A DNA stretch of 64,000 bases from NCBI RefSeq assembly GCF_009689005.1, contig NZ_AP021879.1, positions 496,001-560,000 on the forward strand. Reading direction: 5' to 3'. Below, in pieces: positions 34,606 to 43,568 of this stretch; the first letter of the stretch is position 1, and each line of letters begins with the position of its first letter. The notes under the pieces were generated by a model. That model was given only the letters and a program-made list of their open reading frames with translations, was not told where the DNA came from and did not search any database. The translations under genes and the position numbers were made by a program. The stretch comes from Desulfosarcina ovata subsp. ovata. GTDB lineage: Bacteria; Desulfobacterota; Desulfobacteria; Desulfobacterales; Desulfosarcinaceae.

Positions 34606-35211
34606 ATGGAAACCAAAAAGGACCAATTGCAACGGATTTACGACGATTTCGAAAAAGCGGCCGCACCATACAAGACCGAAGCGGCCTGCGGCAAAGGCTG
34701 CGCATTTTGCTGCAGCGATGCGGGCCGCATCGATATCACCACCCTGGAAGGGCTGGTGATTCGTGACCGCATTGCCATTATGCCCCGGCAGCGTCAGGTG
34801 TCCATAAAAAAGGCACTGGCGGCAGACATGAAGCGACGCGAACGGAAACTGGCCTCGGCCTGTCCGTTTCTGATGAAAAACCGGGCCTGCATGATTTATG
34901 CGGCGCGTCCCTTCGCCTGCCGGCGCATTTACTCGCTCAAGGTCTGCAGCCACGATCAGCACCCCCTGCTCAGTCGCCAGGTGATGGATCTGGGGGCCGA
35001 GGCCATCCGGGCGTTACAGCGGCTCGACGATACCGGTTACAGCGGCCACCTTGCCTTCATTTTGCACATGTTAGATACACCGGCTTTTTTAAACGTCTAC
35101 CTCGCCGGTGAGTATCGGCCCGAGGCGGTGATGGCATTTGGCAAAACCCACAACATCGGAATCAATCGGGTCCTGGTGGCCGGGTCGGAGAACGACAGCG
35201 AAAGGTCTTGA
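34606..35211 (+). CDS. YkgJ-family cysteine-cluster protein
   Basis: 201 residues from METKKDQLQRIYDDFEKAA. The Cys cluster reads CGKGCAFCC (Cys28, 32, 35, 36), followed by ACPFLMKNRACMIYAARPFACRRI, as in the UPF0153/YkgJ zinc- or iron-chelating family. The domain may hold a metal cluster, but no reaction is established for most members. It starts 6 bp after the kinase gene and is the last gene before a strong terminator, so it belongs to the two-component transcript. Confidence 0.82.
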   Translation: METKKDQLQRIYDDFEKAAAPYKTEAACGKGCAFCCSDAGRIDITTLEGLVIRDRIAIMPRQRQVSIKKALAADMKRRERKLASACPFLMKNRACMIYAARPFACRRIYSLKVCSHDQHPLLSRQVMDLGAEAIRALQRLDDTGYSGHLAFILHMLDTPAFLNVYLAGEYRPEAVMAFGKTHNIGINRVLVAGSENDSERS

Positions 35212-35275
35212 GCATTGTCATATGCCCATGGGCCATGCCCCTGTGTTGGGACGTACAGGGCATAACTGGAAAGCA

Positions 35276-35313
35276 AAAGGGGCGTTAACCGGATGCCGGC
35301 AACGCCCCTTTTT
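35276..35313 (+). terminator. Rho-independent terminator after the YkgJ-like gene
   Basis: AAAGGGGCGTT (35276-35286) pairs with AACGCCCCTTTTT (35301-35313), with a loop that itself contains CCGG...CCGG, followed by T residues. A second hairpin just upstream (ATGCCCCTGT with ACAGGGCAT, 35235-35263) may assist. It ends the 31952-35211 operon. Confidence 0.85.
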
Positions 35314-35355
35314 AAATAACGCGGTTGATTCTCGTCAAACCTGTTACAAAACAGA

Positions 35356-35522
35356 TTAAGGATCGGGAATTTTATTAATTAAACGAAATTGCTTGTTCTT
35401 GCGCCCGTCTTCCGCGTTGCATCAACGGCCACATACTCCCGGTATGCAACCGTTGATGCGCCTTGAAGACGAACACAAGCCCGGCGCAATTACGTTCAAT
35501 TCATTTCATTCCCGATCCTAAG
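35356..35522. repeat. Full-length palindromic element, 167 bp, AAGGATCGGGAAT family
   Basis: The ends TTAAGGATCGGGAAT and ATTCCCGATCCTAAG are inverted repeats that extend about 36 bp inward with few mismatches. The centre contains a second strong hairpin: CGTCTTC with GAAGACG, and GCATCAACGG with CCGTTGATGC, around CATACTCCCGGTATG. Its outer arm is identical over about 23 bp to the hdrA 3' end (15593-15615). The right tip supplies the TAG stop of the small gene at 35518. It has no coding capacity, so it is MITE- or REP-like. Confidence 0.82.
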
Positions 35523-35640
35523 CCGCTTTTTTGAGTGCTTTTTTCAGGTTCTTAAGTTTGCCTTGCTGTTTGGCGACCTTGGCTTTTCTGGCTTTCATCT
35601 CTTTTTTAATCGCTTTTACTTTTTTGCTTACTTTAGCCAT
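35518..35640 (-). CDS. 40-residue lysine-rich basic protein
   Basis: ATG 35640 is preceded by AAGGAG seven bases upstream. The product, MAKVSKKVKAIKKEMKAR and on through QQGKLKNLKKALKKAA, has about 17 lysines, no acidic stretch and a helical pattern, reminiscent of histone H1-like or ribosome- or nucleic-acid-associated mini proteins. Its TAG stop lies in the tip of the palindromic element. Too short for standard gene lists, but initiation signals and composition support it. Confidence 0.7.
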   Translation of the reverse strand: MAKVSKKVKAIKKEMKARKAKVAKQQGKLKNLKKALKKAA

Positions 35641-35744
35641 TTTTATTCTCCTTTTCTGATATCGGGTTGTGTGAACCCACACGCATCGGCCATGGACGGC
35701 ACCCCGTTACAAAAGGCGCCTTTGTGGCCACGGGATTAATTGGA

Positions 35745-35924
35745 TCACGACTGTTCAGTGCTTTCGTGCTCTTTTAAAAAACGTCCGATGAACTTTCGTA
35801 TTTCCCTGGCGGCGCTGGTGTCAAGCTCTTCACACCGCAAGACAAAACGATCACGCTGCTCACCATTGATACGAATCAATAACTGACTGTCCTTTTTGAC
35901 TTTTTTACTATTTTTCTTGGCCAT
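35745..35924 (-). CDS. 59-residue ribbon-helix-helix-like DNA-binding protein
   Basis: MAKKNSKKVKKDSQLLIRI starts with a lysine-rich arm. A candidate beta strand (QLLIRIN) and two helices (EQRDRFVLRCEELD and SAAREIRKFIGRFLKEH) follow, the layout of Arc/CopG-type dimers. It resembles the lone antitoxin or repressor halves of such families, but no toxin gene is next to it. The ribosome-binding site is weak. It shares the MAK..KK start with the 40-residue gene 104 bp downstream. Confidence 0.6.
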   Translation of the reverse strand: MAKKNSKKVKKDSQLLIRINGEQRDRFVLRCEELDTSAAREIRKFIGRFLKEHESTEQS

Positions 35925-36118
35925 TTGACGTGTTGCCCAGGCTAATGCCCATAGTTAAACGGTAAAATATTATGCATATGCAATGTATATACATATAATA
36001 TACAAAATATCATGCTGTCAACTCTTTTTTATGGGATGCGATTCCTCAGGAGAGAAAAGCGGATTTGTATCATCCGGGTCTTCAACCGCAGTTATCGTTT
36101 TCGGGTAGGAGGATTCTG

Positions 36119-39100
36119 CTACTCATCGACTGGCTTCCTGCGATTGCCGATCCTTTCTATTTGCCGACGGATTTTGATGAAAAGCCGCTTGAGGGGGATG
36201 GTCACCCTGTTCGCGGTCAACGATTCCCTGTGGCGGAAAATTTCCTCCAGGGAGAGATGCGGATCCCTGGCCGGGCTTCTCAGGTAACGCCTGAGGGCAG
36301 ACAATCGGTTCTTGATCTCCTTTTCCGCCCGGATTTTGAGAATCTCCTTCTTTCTTAGAATTGTCTCTTTGACTGCCTCATCAGGACGATGGCCCTGGTG
36401 CTTGTCCAGTTTGTAGCGGATGCGGACGGAAATGAGTTCCTGCAGCTGCTGTTCGTATTCCGGATCCAGGCAGATCACCTCCGGTACCAGGTCGCCGAAA
36501 TGGGTCACGCCCAGGATGTCCTTGTCCTGATTCCAGTAGTTGACCAGAAATTCCGGCTCCAAGTCCATATAATTTTTCAGCGGCATGTACATGCGGCGCA
36601 GATACATGAGTACCTTTTCGGTCTTTTTGCGTTGGCCGCCGATGATCACGGAGCCGCCCACCTCGCCGCGTTTGACGCCCTTGGTCCACGGGGCGCCGGT
36701 GATGCCGAAGTCGTTGTAGACCGGAATGTGCATCAGGGCCGACAGCGTGTTGATGGCCAGGGCGTACCCGGCAGAGGGGCCGCCCACATTGTATGACGCC
36801 GAAAGGAGCTGGTGATGGATGGTGTAGTTTTCCAGGAATTCGCCCAAAAGGCGTGCCGTGCTGACTTTTGGGTCCATGTCCTGAAGGTAGTTCTTGACCA
36901 TGGTCAGGGCCTCATGGGCACTTTGCTGGGTCATCTGGACGGCCATCTCCATCTGCGCGCCGGCCGACGAGGATGATGACACCGCACCGGTGACCATCAC
37001 TTTTTCCGAGGATAGGCTGTAGGTCAGGCTGGTGGCGATGGGCAGCAGTACGCCGGTGACATCATTGGCGCCCACACCGATGATAAATCCCACTTGGGGC
37101 TCCTGGCTCAATTCGGCCTCGAGAAATTCGTCCAGCACCACCTTGCCTTTTTTCGTGGGGCTTTCCGAAATTTCATGGCGGGCCGACTTGAGATGGCTGG
37201 GAACCATCGGATAGTCATCTGGTGATTCGATCGGTTCCAGCAGGCCGAGCAGGGTTTCATAATGGTCGATGAACAGCTCCGGCGTATTGCGTACCATGCT
37301 TTTCAGCTGATTGCCGGTATCAACGGCCTCCAGAATTCCCAGAAGCGTTTTAAAGTTGAATTTGATGAAATTCTCGCGGGCTTTCAGGGGATCATGGCGG
37401 ATCTGGCGCAGCCGCTGGATCACCTCGTACTCCGTATTTCTCAGTGCGCGGGCTTTTTCCACAAAGGCGGCATAATCGGCCGGGGTGTTGCAAACCCCCT
37501 TGGCCGACTCGACGATGCGGCCGGTATTCAGTTCATCGGACAGGGGAATGCCCTCAAGGGCGTTGTCAACGATGCGGGTAATGTCGTCTTTGTTCAAGAG
37601 TCCCTTGATTTCCATCACTTTGAGGCGTTTGGATCGAATCAGGGCGGGGTCGAGGATGTCCAGCCGGTTGGTGGTGAGCACGGTGAATACCTTGTGCAGG
37701 GGCGTTTCGCCGTCGATGAGGTTGAGGAATTTGTTGGTCAGTTTGTCCGACGGGTTACCGCCGGTGCCGCTGCGTTTGGGCGCCAGGGCATCGCCTTCGT
37801 CAAAAAACACCACGGTCGGTGCGATCATTTTGGCGATGTCGTAGACCTTTTCCATATTGTCCACCGCGCCATCCACGGGGTTGGACGGGTCCTGAAGGGC
37901 GCTGGCGCTGGTGGCAATGTCGTGGACATCGGTGTTTTCGCTGAGCCAGGTGCGCACCAGAAAGGTCTTGCCGCTTCCCGGCGGGCCGTTGAGCACCACG
38001 CCTTTCTCCTCGCTGACATTGTAGTAGAGGCAGTTGTTGGTCATCTCCGAGAAGACATCCTTGACGCTACCCACATAGGCTTCCCACTTGACGTCACGAT
38101 CCATGCGGCCGACCACTTTTTTGTAAAGATCGCCGTAGGAATTCTGTGCCACCAGCTCGAAGGCATTTCTGACGAGCATGGAATCGTCCAGATAGGCCGC
38201 GGAAAAATCGCCCTTGATCTCAATGATCGAGTGGATCAGCTTGCGCACATAGGAGGGTATCACCTTGAGAGTCCGCTCCCGGAAGATGGCGTACAATTTG
38301 TCCACGGTCTTGGACACATCCTCGGGCGAGAGGCAACGGGCCGTCTGGCAGACATCCCCGTTATACCGGGAAAGCACCAGGATGTCGTTGCGCAAGAGCT
38401 CGAGGCGGACGACTTCGCGCAGGTTTTCCGGGTTGGTCCAGTAGTCGGAGATGTTGATGATGCGGCCTTTTTCAACAAACCGTCGGTAAACCGCCCCATC
38501 GAACCGTTCGGGCTGATCGGTGGTGGCGATGAGCAGGCAGTCCCGTTTGCCGCTGATGATTTCGTCCAGCACGATATTCGATGTGTCCACCAGGGTCCGC
38601 TGCTGGCGGGTAACGCCGGAATCCCGACCGGTGGCTTTGCCGAAAGCACTGTGGGCCTCCTCGATATGCCGGATGGAGGTTCGGCGGGGGTCGCCCAGGG
38701 CCTTTTTGAAATAGTTGCCCGGCTCACCGGCCAGGGCGGTTTGGAAATCGTTGGGCGTAACCATGGCATAGTCCACCCAGATGCCCTGTTCCTCCAGCTT
38801 GGCCAGCCCCTGTCCGATCTTTCTTTTCAGGATCAGCTTCACCAGCGGGATGCGTGAAAGGCGTTTGTAGAACCGGACCTTATTGCGCCGGGAGATTTCC
38901 ACCGCCAGGGTCGGGTCGATCTCTTCGATGGTTTTCCAAAAGGGCTCATTTGCCAGGGCGTCCTCTTTCTTGCGCTGAAGATCGACTTCGGGCCGGACAT
39001 CGTTTCCGAAAATGATCCGCTCGATGGCATGGTTGACGGTGGACGTTTTTCCGCTGCCCGAGGGACCCACAAAAAGCAGCAGGGCGGCTTTGGGCACGCT

Positions 39101-39553
39101 GGCATCCGATACGTATTCCTTACGAAGGTGGGCGCGGTAAACTTTTTCAAACAGTTCATGGAGTTCCACCGGAATGTGGACGTCGACCAGTTCTTTTTCC
39201 AACAGGGAGAGCAGGTAACGGTAGTCCCTGGCCGAGACCTCTTTTTCCAGAATTTTGTTCCACGCCTCCTGGGGATTGGTATGGCCGGAAATCTCGAAGC
39301 GTTTCTGCCAGTCGGTGAGGATGTCGGGATCCTTGAGGACGTTGAAATGCTTTTCCGGCGCATCCATGAAAAAGGAGAGGACGGTTTCCAGGATAGTGTT
39401 GAAAATCCCGCGGGGCGGACGGTACTGGTTCAGGCGGGCACGCATGAACGCCTTGGTTTCCTGAGGCCAGGCCGTAACCAATTCGTTGATTTCACGAATC
39501 CGGTTTTCCGGCAGTTGGACGTAGGTAATTTTTCTAGTCAGCCGTTTGGCCAT
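36119..39553 (-). CDS. Double-AAA+ ATPase with C-terminal Lon-type serine protease domain
   Basis: 1144 residues from MAKRLTRKITYVQL (GGAGGGAGG upstream); the start lies inside the 3' end of the SPFH gene. First ATPase: FVGPSGSGKTSTVNH near 160. It is followed by a PrkA-serine-kinase-like arrangement (FWKTIEEIDPTLAVE, IISGKRDCLLIATTD). Second ATPase: GPPGSGKTFLVRT near 523, Walker B VVFFDEGDAL near 582 and a sensor TTNR. The Lon protease domain near 840-1010 has catalytic Ser in NVGGPSAGYALAIN (about 923) and Lys in GGQRKKTEKVL (about 977). Classical Lon has one ATPase; two make this unusual. It is predicted to unfold and degrade membrane or stress-damaged proteins, perhaps steered by the SPFH partner. 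No membrane segment is evident. Confidence 0.85.
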   Translation of the reverse strand: MAKRLTRKITYVQLPENRIREINELVTAWPQETKAFMRARLNQYRPPRGIFNTILETVLSFFMDAPEKHFNVLKDPDILTDWQKRFEISGHTNPQEAWNKILEKEVSARDYRYLLSLLEKELVDVHIPVELHELFEKVYRAHLRKEYVSDASVPKAALLLFVGPSGSGKTSTVNHAIERIIFGNDVRPEVDLQRKKEDALANEPFWKTIEEIDPTLAVEISRRNKVRFYKRLSRIPLVKLILKRKIGQGLAKLEEQGIWVDYAMVTPNDFQTALAGEPGNYFKKALGDPRRTSIRHIEEAHSAFGKATGRDSGVTRQQRTLVDTSNIVLDEIISGKRDCLLIATTDQPERFDGAVYRRFVEKGRIINISDYWTNPENLREVVRLELLRNDILVLSRYNGDVCQTARCLSPEDVSKTVDKLYAIFRERTLKVIPSYVRKLIHSIIEIKGDFSAAYLDDSMLVRNAFELVAQNSYGDLYKKVVGRMDRDVKWEAYVGSVKDVFSEMTNNCLYYNVSEEKGVVLNGPPGSGKTFLVRTWLSENTDVHDIATSASALQDPSNPVDGAVDNMEKVYDIAKMIAPTVVFFDEGDALAPKRSGTGGNPSDKLTNKFLNLIDGETPLHKVFTVLTTNRLDILDPALIRSKRLKVMEIKGLLNKDDITRIVDNALEGIPLSDELNTGRIVESAKGVCNTPADYAAFVEKARALRNTEYEVIQRLRQIRHDPLKARENFIKFNFKTLLGILEAVDTGNQLKSMVRNTPELFIDHYETLLGLLEPIESPDDYPMVPSHLKSARHEISESPTKKGKVVLDEFLEAELSQEPQVGFIIGVGANDVTGVLLPIATSLTYSLSSEKVMVTGAVSSSSSAGAQMEMAVQMTQQSAHEALTMVKNYLQDMDPKVSTARLLGEFLENYTIHHQLLSASYNVGGPSAGYALAINTLSALMHIPVYNDFGITGAPWTKGVKRGEVGGSVIIGGQRKKTEKVLMYLRRMYMPLKNYMDLEPEFLVNYWNQDKDILGVTHFGDLVPEVICLDPEYEQQLQELISVRIRYKLDKHQGHRPDEAVKETILRKKEILKIRAEKEIKNRLSALRRYLRSPARDPHLSLEEIFRHRESLTANRVTIPLKRLFIKIRRQIERIGNRRKPVDE

Positions 39554-40496
39554 CTTTGCCTCCCTCCGGTTCCTTGGCGGCATTGAATGCGGGAAGGGCG
39601 ATTGCCGGCGTGTTTCCCTGGGTATTCTGGATGACAACGGTGTTCTGGCCCTGTTGTTGTTTTTCGTAGGCCGTGGCCCATTTCTGCTGGGTCAGGAATT
39701 CGAGCAGGGCCGTATCGGATGATCCGTCAGCATGGCCGAGGGCCTGCTGGAGGTCTCTGATCCCATGCAAATAGGCGGCATAGAGTTTGCGGATTCGGCT
39801 GGCTTCCTGATCGGCGGCGTAGTTTTCGGCCTCGGCAATCAATTCCCGGCGTTTCTTTTCTTCTGAGGCCGCCGCCAGCTTGTCGCCGAAACGGGTCTCC
39901 TTGAGAACGAAACTGACCACTTCGACACCGTATTTTTTTTCGATGGTCGGACCGCCCACATTGATGGGGCGGGATTTCAGTGCTGTGAAGATCGCTTCCT
40001 TGATGGTTTCGCGGTCGCTGATCAGGCGATCCACCACCTGGGCCTGGAGGATATCCTTGACGATGCCATCGTAGTCTCCCTGCAGCAGATCAAGGGGATT
40101 GAGGTTTTCGATGGCCCAACGGTGCAGGTCACGGATCCGGTAGGTCAGTACGCCGGAGGTCCACAGGGCCACGTTGCCTTTGGAGATGATTCGCATGGGT
40201 GCCGGCGTGCCGCCCAACTGCATGGTCTGATTCATCAACGGGACTTCCTGCTCAATGCGGGTGAAGTAGGGCAGCCGGGCATGCCAGCCGACATCGGTCA
40301 CGGCCTGGCGAACCCCGCCGAAACGTTCCAGGACCACGGCATAATTCATCTTGACCTTGAAGATGGTTTTTGTGGCATAGACGATGGCGATCAGCCCGTA
40401 GATCAATCCGATGACCGTGAGCAGGGCGATCAGCCGACGCAAAACGGTTTTGACAAAAGAACGCCGCAACATTTGATTGGGTAAGGGGGTGGCCAT
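39534..40496 (-). CDS. SPFH/Band-7 domain membrane protein
   Basis: 320 residues with GGAG upstream. One N-terminal transmembrane segment (LIALLTVIGLIYGLIAIVYA, about 23-42) is followed by a prohibitin/HflK-like domain: NYAVVLERFGGVRQAV, GWHARLPYFTRIEQEVPLMN and DILQAQVVDRLISDRETI. It ends in the coiled AEAENYAADQEASRIRKLY and a Gln-rich tail. Such proteins build ring or cage scaffolds around membrane proteases (HflKC-FtsH). The 20-bp overlap with the downstream AAA-Lon gene strongly suggests a protease-scaffold pair. Confidence 0.87.
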   Translation of the reverse strand: MATPLPNQMLRRSFVKTVLRRLIALLTVIGLIYGLIAIVYATKTIFKVKMNYAVVLERFGGVRQAVTDVGWHARLPYFTRIEQEVPLMNQTMQLGGTPAPMRIISKGNVALWTSGVLTYRIRDLHRWAIENLNPLDLLQGDYDGIVKDILQAQVVDRLISDRETIKEAIFTALKSRPINVGGPTIEKKYGVEVVSFVLKETRFGDKLAAASEEKKRRELIAEAENYAADQEASRIRKLYAAYLHGIRDLQQALGHADGSSDTALLEFLTQQKWATAYEKQQQGQNTVVIQNTQGNTPAIALPAFNAAKEPEGGKDGQTAD

Positions 40497-40858
40497 GTTC
40501 AGCTCCTTTTGGGGTTCGAAAAAGATGCCCGCCGTGGCATCGTTTTGCCGGGCATGCCGTTTGTGGCAACACCTGCCATGTCAATGGAAATGCAGCCAAC
40601 CAACAGCGGCAGGCAAAAGTGAAACTTGGGACGTTGGCGAAACGGATAACAACGGGTTTGTGATGAACGGAGCCAACCGGAAAAGCTGTTATGCGCGGTA
40701 GAATCTGCCCCGTTCGGCCTGAAATTGATATCGTCCGGCACAAGGCCGATGTTCAGTGCGCATGGGGTTGATGGTTGAGTTTATTCAACCATGAAAAAAG
40801 GACCCTTTCAAGGGTAAATCGTCTGGGCGAAGATGGGGTAACCGCTTTTATTTAATGC
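40497..40858. other. Intergenic stretch, no gene recognised
   Basis: 360 bp upstream of the SPFH gene. It contains a short hairpin, GGACCCTTTCAAGGGTAA near 40800-40817. The promoter of the SPFH-Lon pair should be here. Frames present have no coding character. Confidence 0.4.
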
Positions 40859-40991
40859 CCATCCAGAAATGACCAATTTGCCCGATATCTTTGTTGCGCG
40901 AAAAATTTTATCCTCGGAATATCAACCATATGCCTGTGGTAAAATTTTTCGGGCGCCTTGATCTCAACCAAATTTGCCTATTTCTGGATGG
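40859..40991. repeat. Long imperfect palindrome, CCATCCAGAAAT family, 133 bp
   Basis: CCATCCAGAAAT (40859-40870) is the exact reverse complement of ATTTCTGGATGG (40980-40991). Inner parts pair as well: CGAAAAATTTTA with TAAAATTTTTCG, and GATATC with GATCTC-like bases. The arms are about 65 bp long. It ends 11 bp from the stop of the zinc-ribbon gene at 41003, so it may serve as its terminator. Confidence 0.7.
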
Positions 40992-41002
40992 ACACCACTT
41001 AT

Positions 41003-42286
41003 TTAAAGATTTCCGGCCAGGGCCAACTGGTTGCGGTTGACGGCAATTTTAAAATCAGGCTGGACCAGGTCGTGATGGCGCACCTCGAAAGGCAGGTAGA
41101 CCAGCAGATAGCGTGCGGCCTTGGCCTGAATCTGGTCAATGCGTTCCTCGACGATTTTCCGGGGTCGGATGAAACCGGCCAGATTCAGTTTCAGGGTTTC
41201 CGCCGATTCGGAAACCGGCAGGTTGACCGGATGCATGGCGCCGTCGGGAATCCGGGGCACCAGGGTATCGCGTGGCTGGGAGAGGGTCACCTGGTGGGTG
41301 AGGCGCAAAAAACTCTGGGGCCGGACCTTGAATGCCGGTCCCCAGAAATGAAAGGGAATCCGCGTCCAACCCGGTTGGGGGACTCGCGGCAGGTTGGCCG
41401 TTTTAACCAGATCGGCATAACTGTTAAGTTCGATACCGGATACATGGGCGCGAATCCGCCAGAAGGGCAGGTATAGAATCTCGACGTCGTCGGACGCGGG
41501 CATGTGGGCCACATTGACCTTTGCCAGCCCCTGCTTGCCCGCCTGCCACATGGATGCGCAATTGGCGCAGTGCAGAACCAGCGTGTCCCTGCGGCCGACC
41601 AGGTCCCAGCCGCAGTTGGGGCATAAAGTCGGGATGAACCGGATTTTCCAGCGGGCCGGCCCTCCGGGATAGCGATTGGCGTCGATGGGCTCATCCTGTT
41701 CCGTAGAGACCGGCTGGTTGAGCACTGCGTCCATGATTTTGTTTTTATCGGCATAAAATGGCGCGTAGATCAGGCTCAGGGACTCGCCGATATGGGCCTG
41801 ATGGAGAATCGGCCCACGCATGCTGCCGTTGAAGCGGTCCAGAAAGGTTTGCATGACATTTCGAAACGGCAGGGTCGGTTTGATGAACCACCCCTCGGTT
41901 TCCGGACTGACAAACTTCAGCGCCATGGCCTGGCTGCGCAAGCCCACCGATATTGGGAAGTCGGGGGCAGCAGCGGCCTGCTGACTGGCATCCAGAAACC
42001 GATCCCGGATGCCAGATGGCAGGCAGGAGAAGAGCATGCCCTTGAAACGCCAGTAGGGGAAATAAACCAGTTCTTTGCCTTGGGGGGCACGATTGGGCAG
42101 CAGATAGCGAAAAAAGTGATCCGCCATCAGGTAGGATTTGACCTTGCAATAGGCGCACTCGACCAATCGGTCCGTTTCGCTGAGCGTTGCCGGAGCACCG
42201 CATTGCGGGCATTGATGGTCAATCGTAAGGTTAATATTTTTCTCCGCACTGGTTGCAGAAGCGTGCACCGGCAAGGTTTTCAGCAC
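41003..42286 (-). CDS. Large zinc-ribbon protein, function unknown
   Basis: 427 residues from a GTG that overlaps the upstream gene by 56 bp; the true start is uncertain, and reinitiation near 42240 is possible. Zinc ribbons are CPQCGAPATLSE...CAYC (about 26-48) and CPNCGWDLVGRR...CANC (about 223-244). The rest is beta-rich with LVYFPYWRFKG, LIYAPFY, ILYLPFWRI and LLVYLPFEVRHHDL, a repeated 'YxPF/YW' pattern seen in paired soluble domains. No membrane segment. It is tightly coupled to the SPFH-zinc-ribbon gene, so the two probably work together at the membrane. Confidence 0.72.
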   Translation of the reverse strand: MLKTLPVHASATSAEKNINLTIDHQCPQCGAPATLSETDRLVECAYCKVKSYLMADHFFRYLLPNRAPQGKELVYFPYWRFKGMLFSCLPSGIRDRFLDASQQAAAAPDFPISVGLRSQAMALKFVSPETEGWFIKPTLPFRNVMQTFLDRFNGSMRGPILHQAHIGESLSLIYAPFYADKNKIMDAVLNQPVSTEQDEPIDANRYPGGPARWKIRFIPTLCPNCGWDLVGRRDTLVLHCANCASMWQAGKQGLAKVNVAHMPASDDVEILYLPFWRIRAHVSGIELNSYADLVKTANLPRVPQPGWTRIPFHFWGPAFKVRPQSFLRLTHQVTLSQPRDTLVPRIPDGAMHPVNLPVSESAETLKLNLAGFIRPRKIVEERIDQIQAKAARYLLVYLPFEVRHHDLVQPDFKIAVNRNQLALAGNL

Positions 42287-43373
42287 CGCATTTGGGGCAA
42301 TGGATGGCCCTGGGTTTCTCCTCGGCCGGATGACCGCAACGGGAACAGAACCGGGCGTTGGGGGCCAGGTTTTTGCCGCAGTGGCTACACTGGCTGAAAA
42401 TCAGCTGCTGGTGACCGCACATGGGACAGAATTTGGCCGTTATGGGGATACTGGCCTGGCATTCGGCGCAGGTGGTTTGCTGGGTATCCGGTGGCGGTGG
42501 CGGGCCTCCCTGGGACTGGTTTCCCGCCTGGTTGAAATACTGGGCGAACATGGCCGGCATCATCAGGCCCAGGCTGGTCCCCATGCCCATGGCGCCTTCG
42601 CCATCGGTTTCGGATGCCTTTTCCATGGCCATGGCCGCTTTCATCTGCATGAGTTTGTTCATGTCATCGAAAACCCCCATGCGGCTGCGGTCATCAATGG
42701 CTTTCTGCACCTCCGGCGGTGGGGTGATGGCATTGGTGTAGAGGTGGGTGAGCCCCAATCCGAAATGCTTGAAATCTTCCCGCAGGCGCTCGGTCAGGCC
42801 GGAGGAAAGTTCATCGTACCGGGCCGGCAAGTTTAAAATAGAATCGATGGTCTCGCCCATGAAATCGTTGAACCGGGAAACGATTACCCGATTCAGGTAC
42901 TCCTCGATCTCTTGGGTAGTGAACATGCCCTGGGTCCCCACCATGGTGTTGATGAACAGCACCGGCTGAACCACCTGCAGATTGAAAACCCCGAAGGCCC
43001 TTAGCCGGACCAGCCCCAGTTCACTGTCCTTGAACGCCACCGGGTCCCGGGTGCCCCACTTCAGGTTGGTGAACACCTTCATGTTGACAAGGTACATCTC
43101 GGCCCGTAAGGGGCTGTTCATTCCCCAGGGAAGGCTGGCAATCTTGGTGAGGATGGGAATGTTACCGGTTTTCAGTGTGTGGCGGCCCGGACCGAAGGCC
43201 TCCACCGCCCTGCCTTTGTAAAAGAAGACACCGGCCTGACTCTCTCTTACGGTGAGTTGGGCGCCCCATTTGATTTCTCCGGAACCTTTTTCAGGAAGTC
43301 GGTGAACCAGTTCACGGCCACTTTCGTCAAACCACTCCAGATTTTCAAGAAAGACACGGTTGTCACCTTGCAT
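42231..43373 (-). CDS. SPFH-domain protein with C-terminal triple zinc ribbon
   Basis: 380 residues. A soluble SPFH/virion-core-like domain fills about 30-260 (IKWGAQLTVRESQAGVFFYK, EAFGPGRHTLKTGNIPIL, TTQEIEEYLNRVIVSRFND). A Met/Ala-rich linker follows (GAMGMGTSLGLMMPAMFAQY), then three zinc ribbons: CAECQAS...CPMCG, CSHCGKN...CSRCG and CPKCGAE...CNQCG. This is the layout of bacterial SPFH-zinc-ribbon proteins related to YdjI, which are found with Psp- or toroid-like membrane-remodelling systems. It lacks a transmembrane segment and presumably binds membranes through a partner. Confidence 0.85.
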   Translation of the reverse strand: MQGDNRVFLENLEWFDESGRELVHRLPEKGSGEIKWGAQLTVRESQAGVFFYKGRAVEAFGPGRHTLKTGNIPILTKIASLPWGMNSPLRAEMYLVNMKVFTNLKWGTRDPVAFKDSELGLVRLRAFGVFNLQVVQPVLFINTMVGTQGMFTTQEIEEYLNRVIVSRFNDFMGETIDSILNLPARYDELSSGLTERLREDFKHFGLGLTHLYTNAITPPPEVQKAIDDRSRMGVFDDMNKLMQMKAAMAMEKASETDGEGAMGMGTSLGLMMPAMFAQYFNQAGNQSQGGPPPPPDTQQTTCAECQASIPITAKFCPMCGHQQLIFSQCSHCGKNLAPNARFCSRCGHPAEEKPRAIHCPKCGAENLAGARFCNQCGEKY

Positions 43374-43568
43374 GGAATATTTCCTCCTTCATCGATATCG
43401 TGTTACCCCAATATCGGTTGTGGCATGAAAAACCTGAGGATTTCCTCATGGGTCCCTTTTCCTTATGGGCAGATCTGGAAAAAGCAGTCGGGGGTACGGG
43501 AAATCCCTTAAATAGGATCCCTGGACGGGGAAACGCCGGACATTTCTGCTGGATGGGCGCCCAAAATT

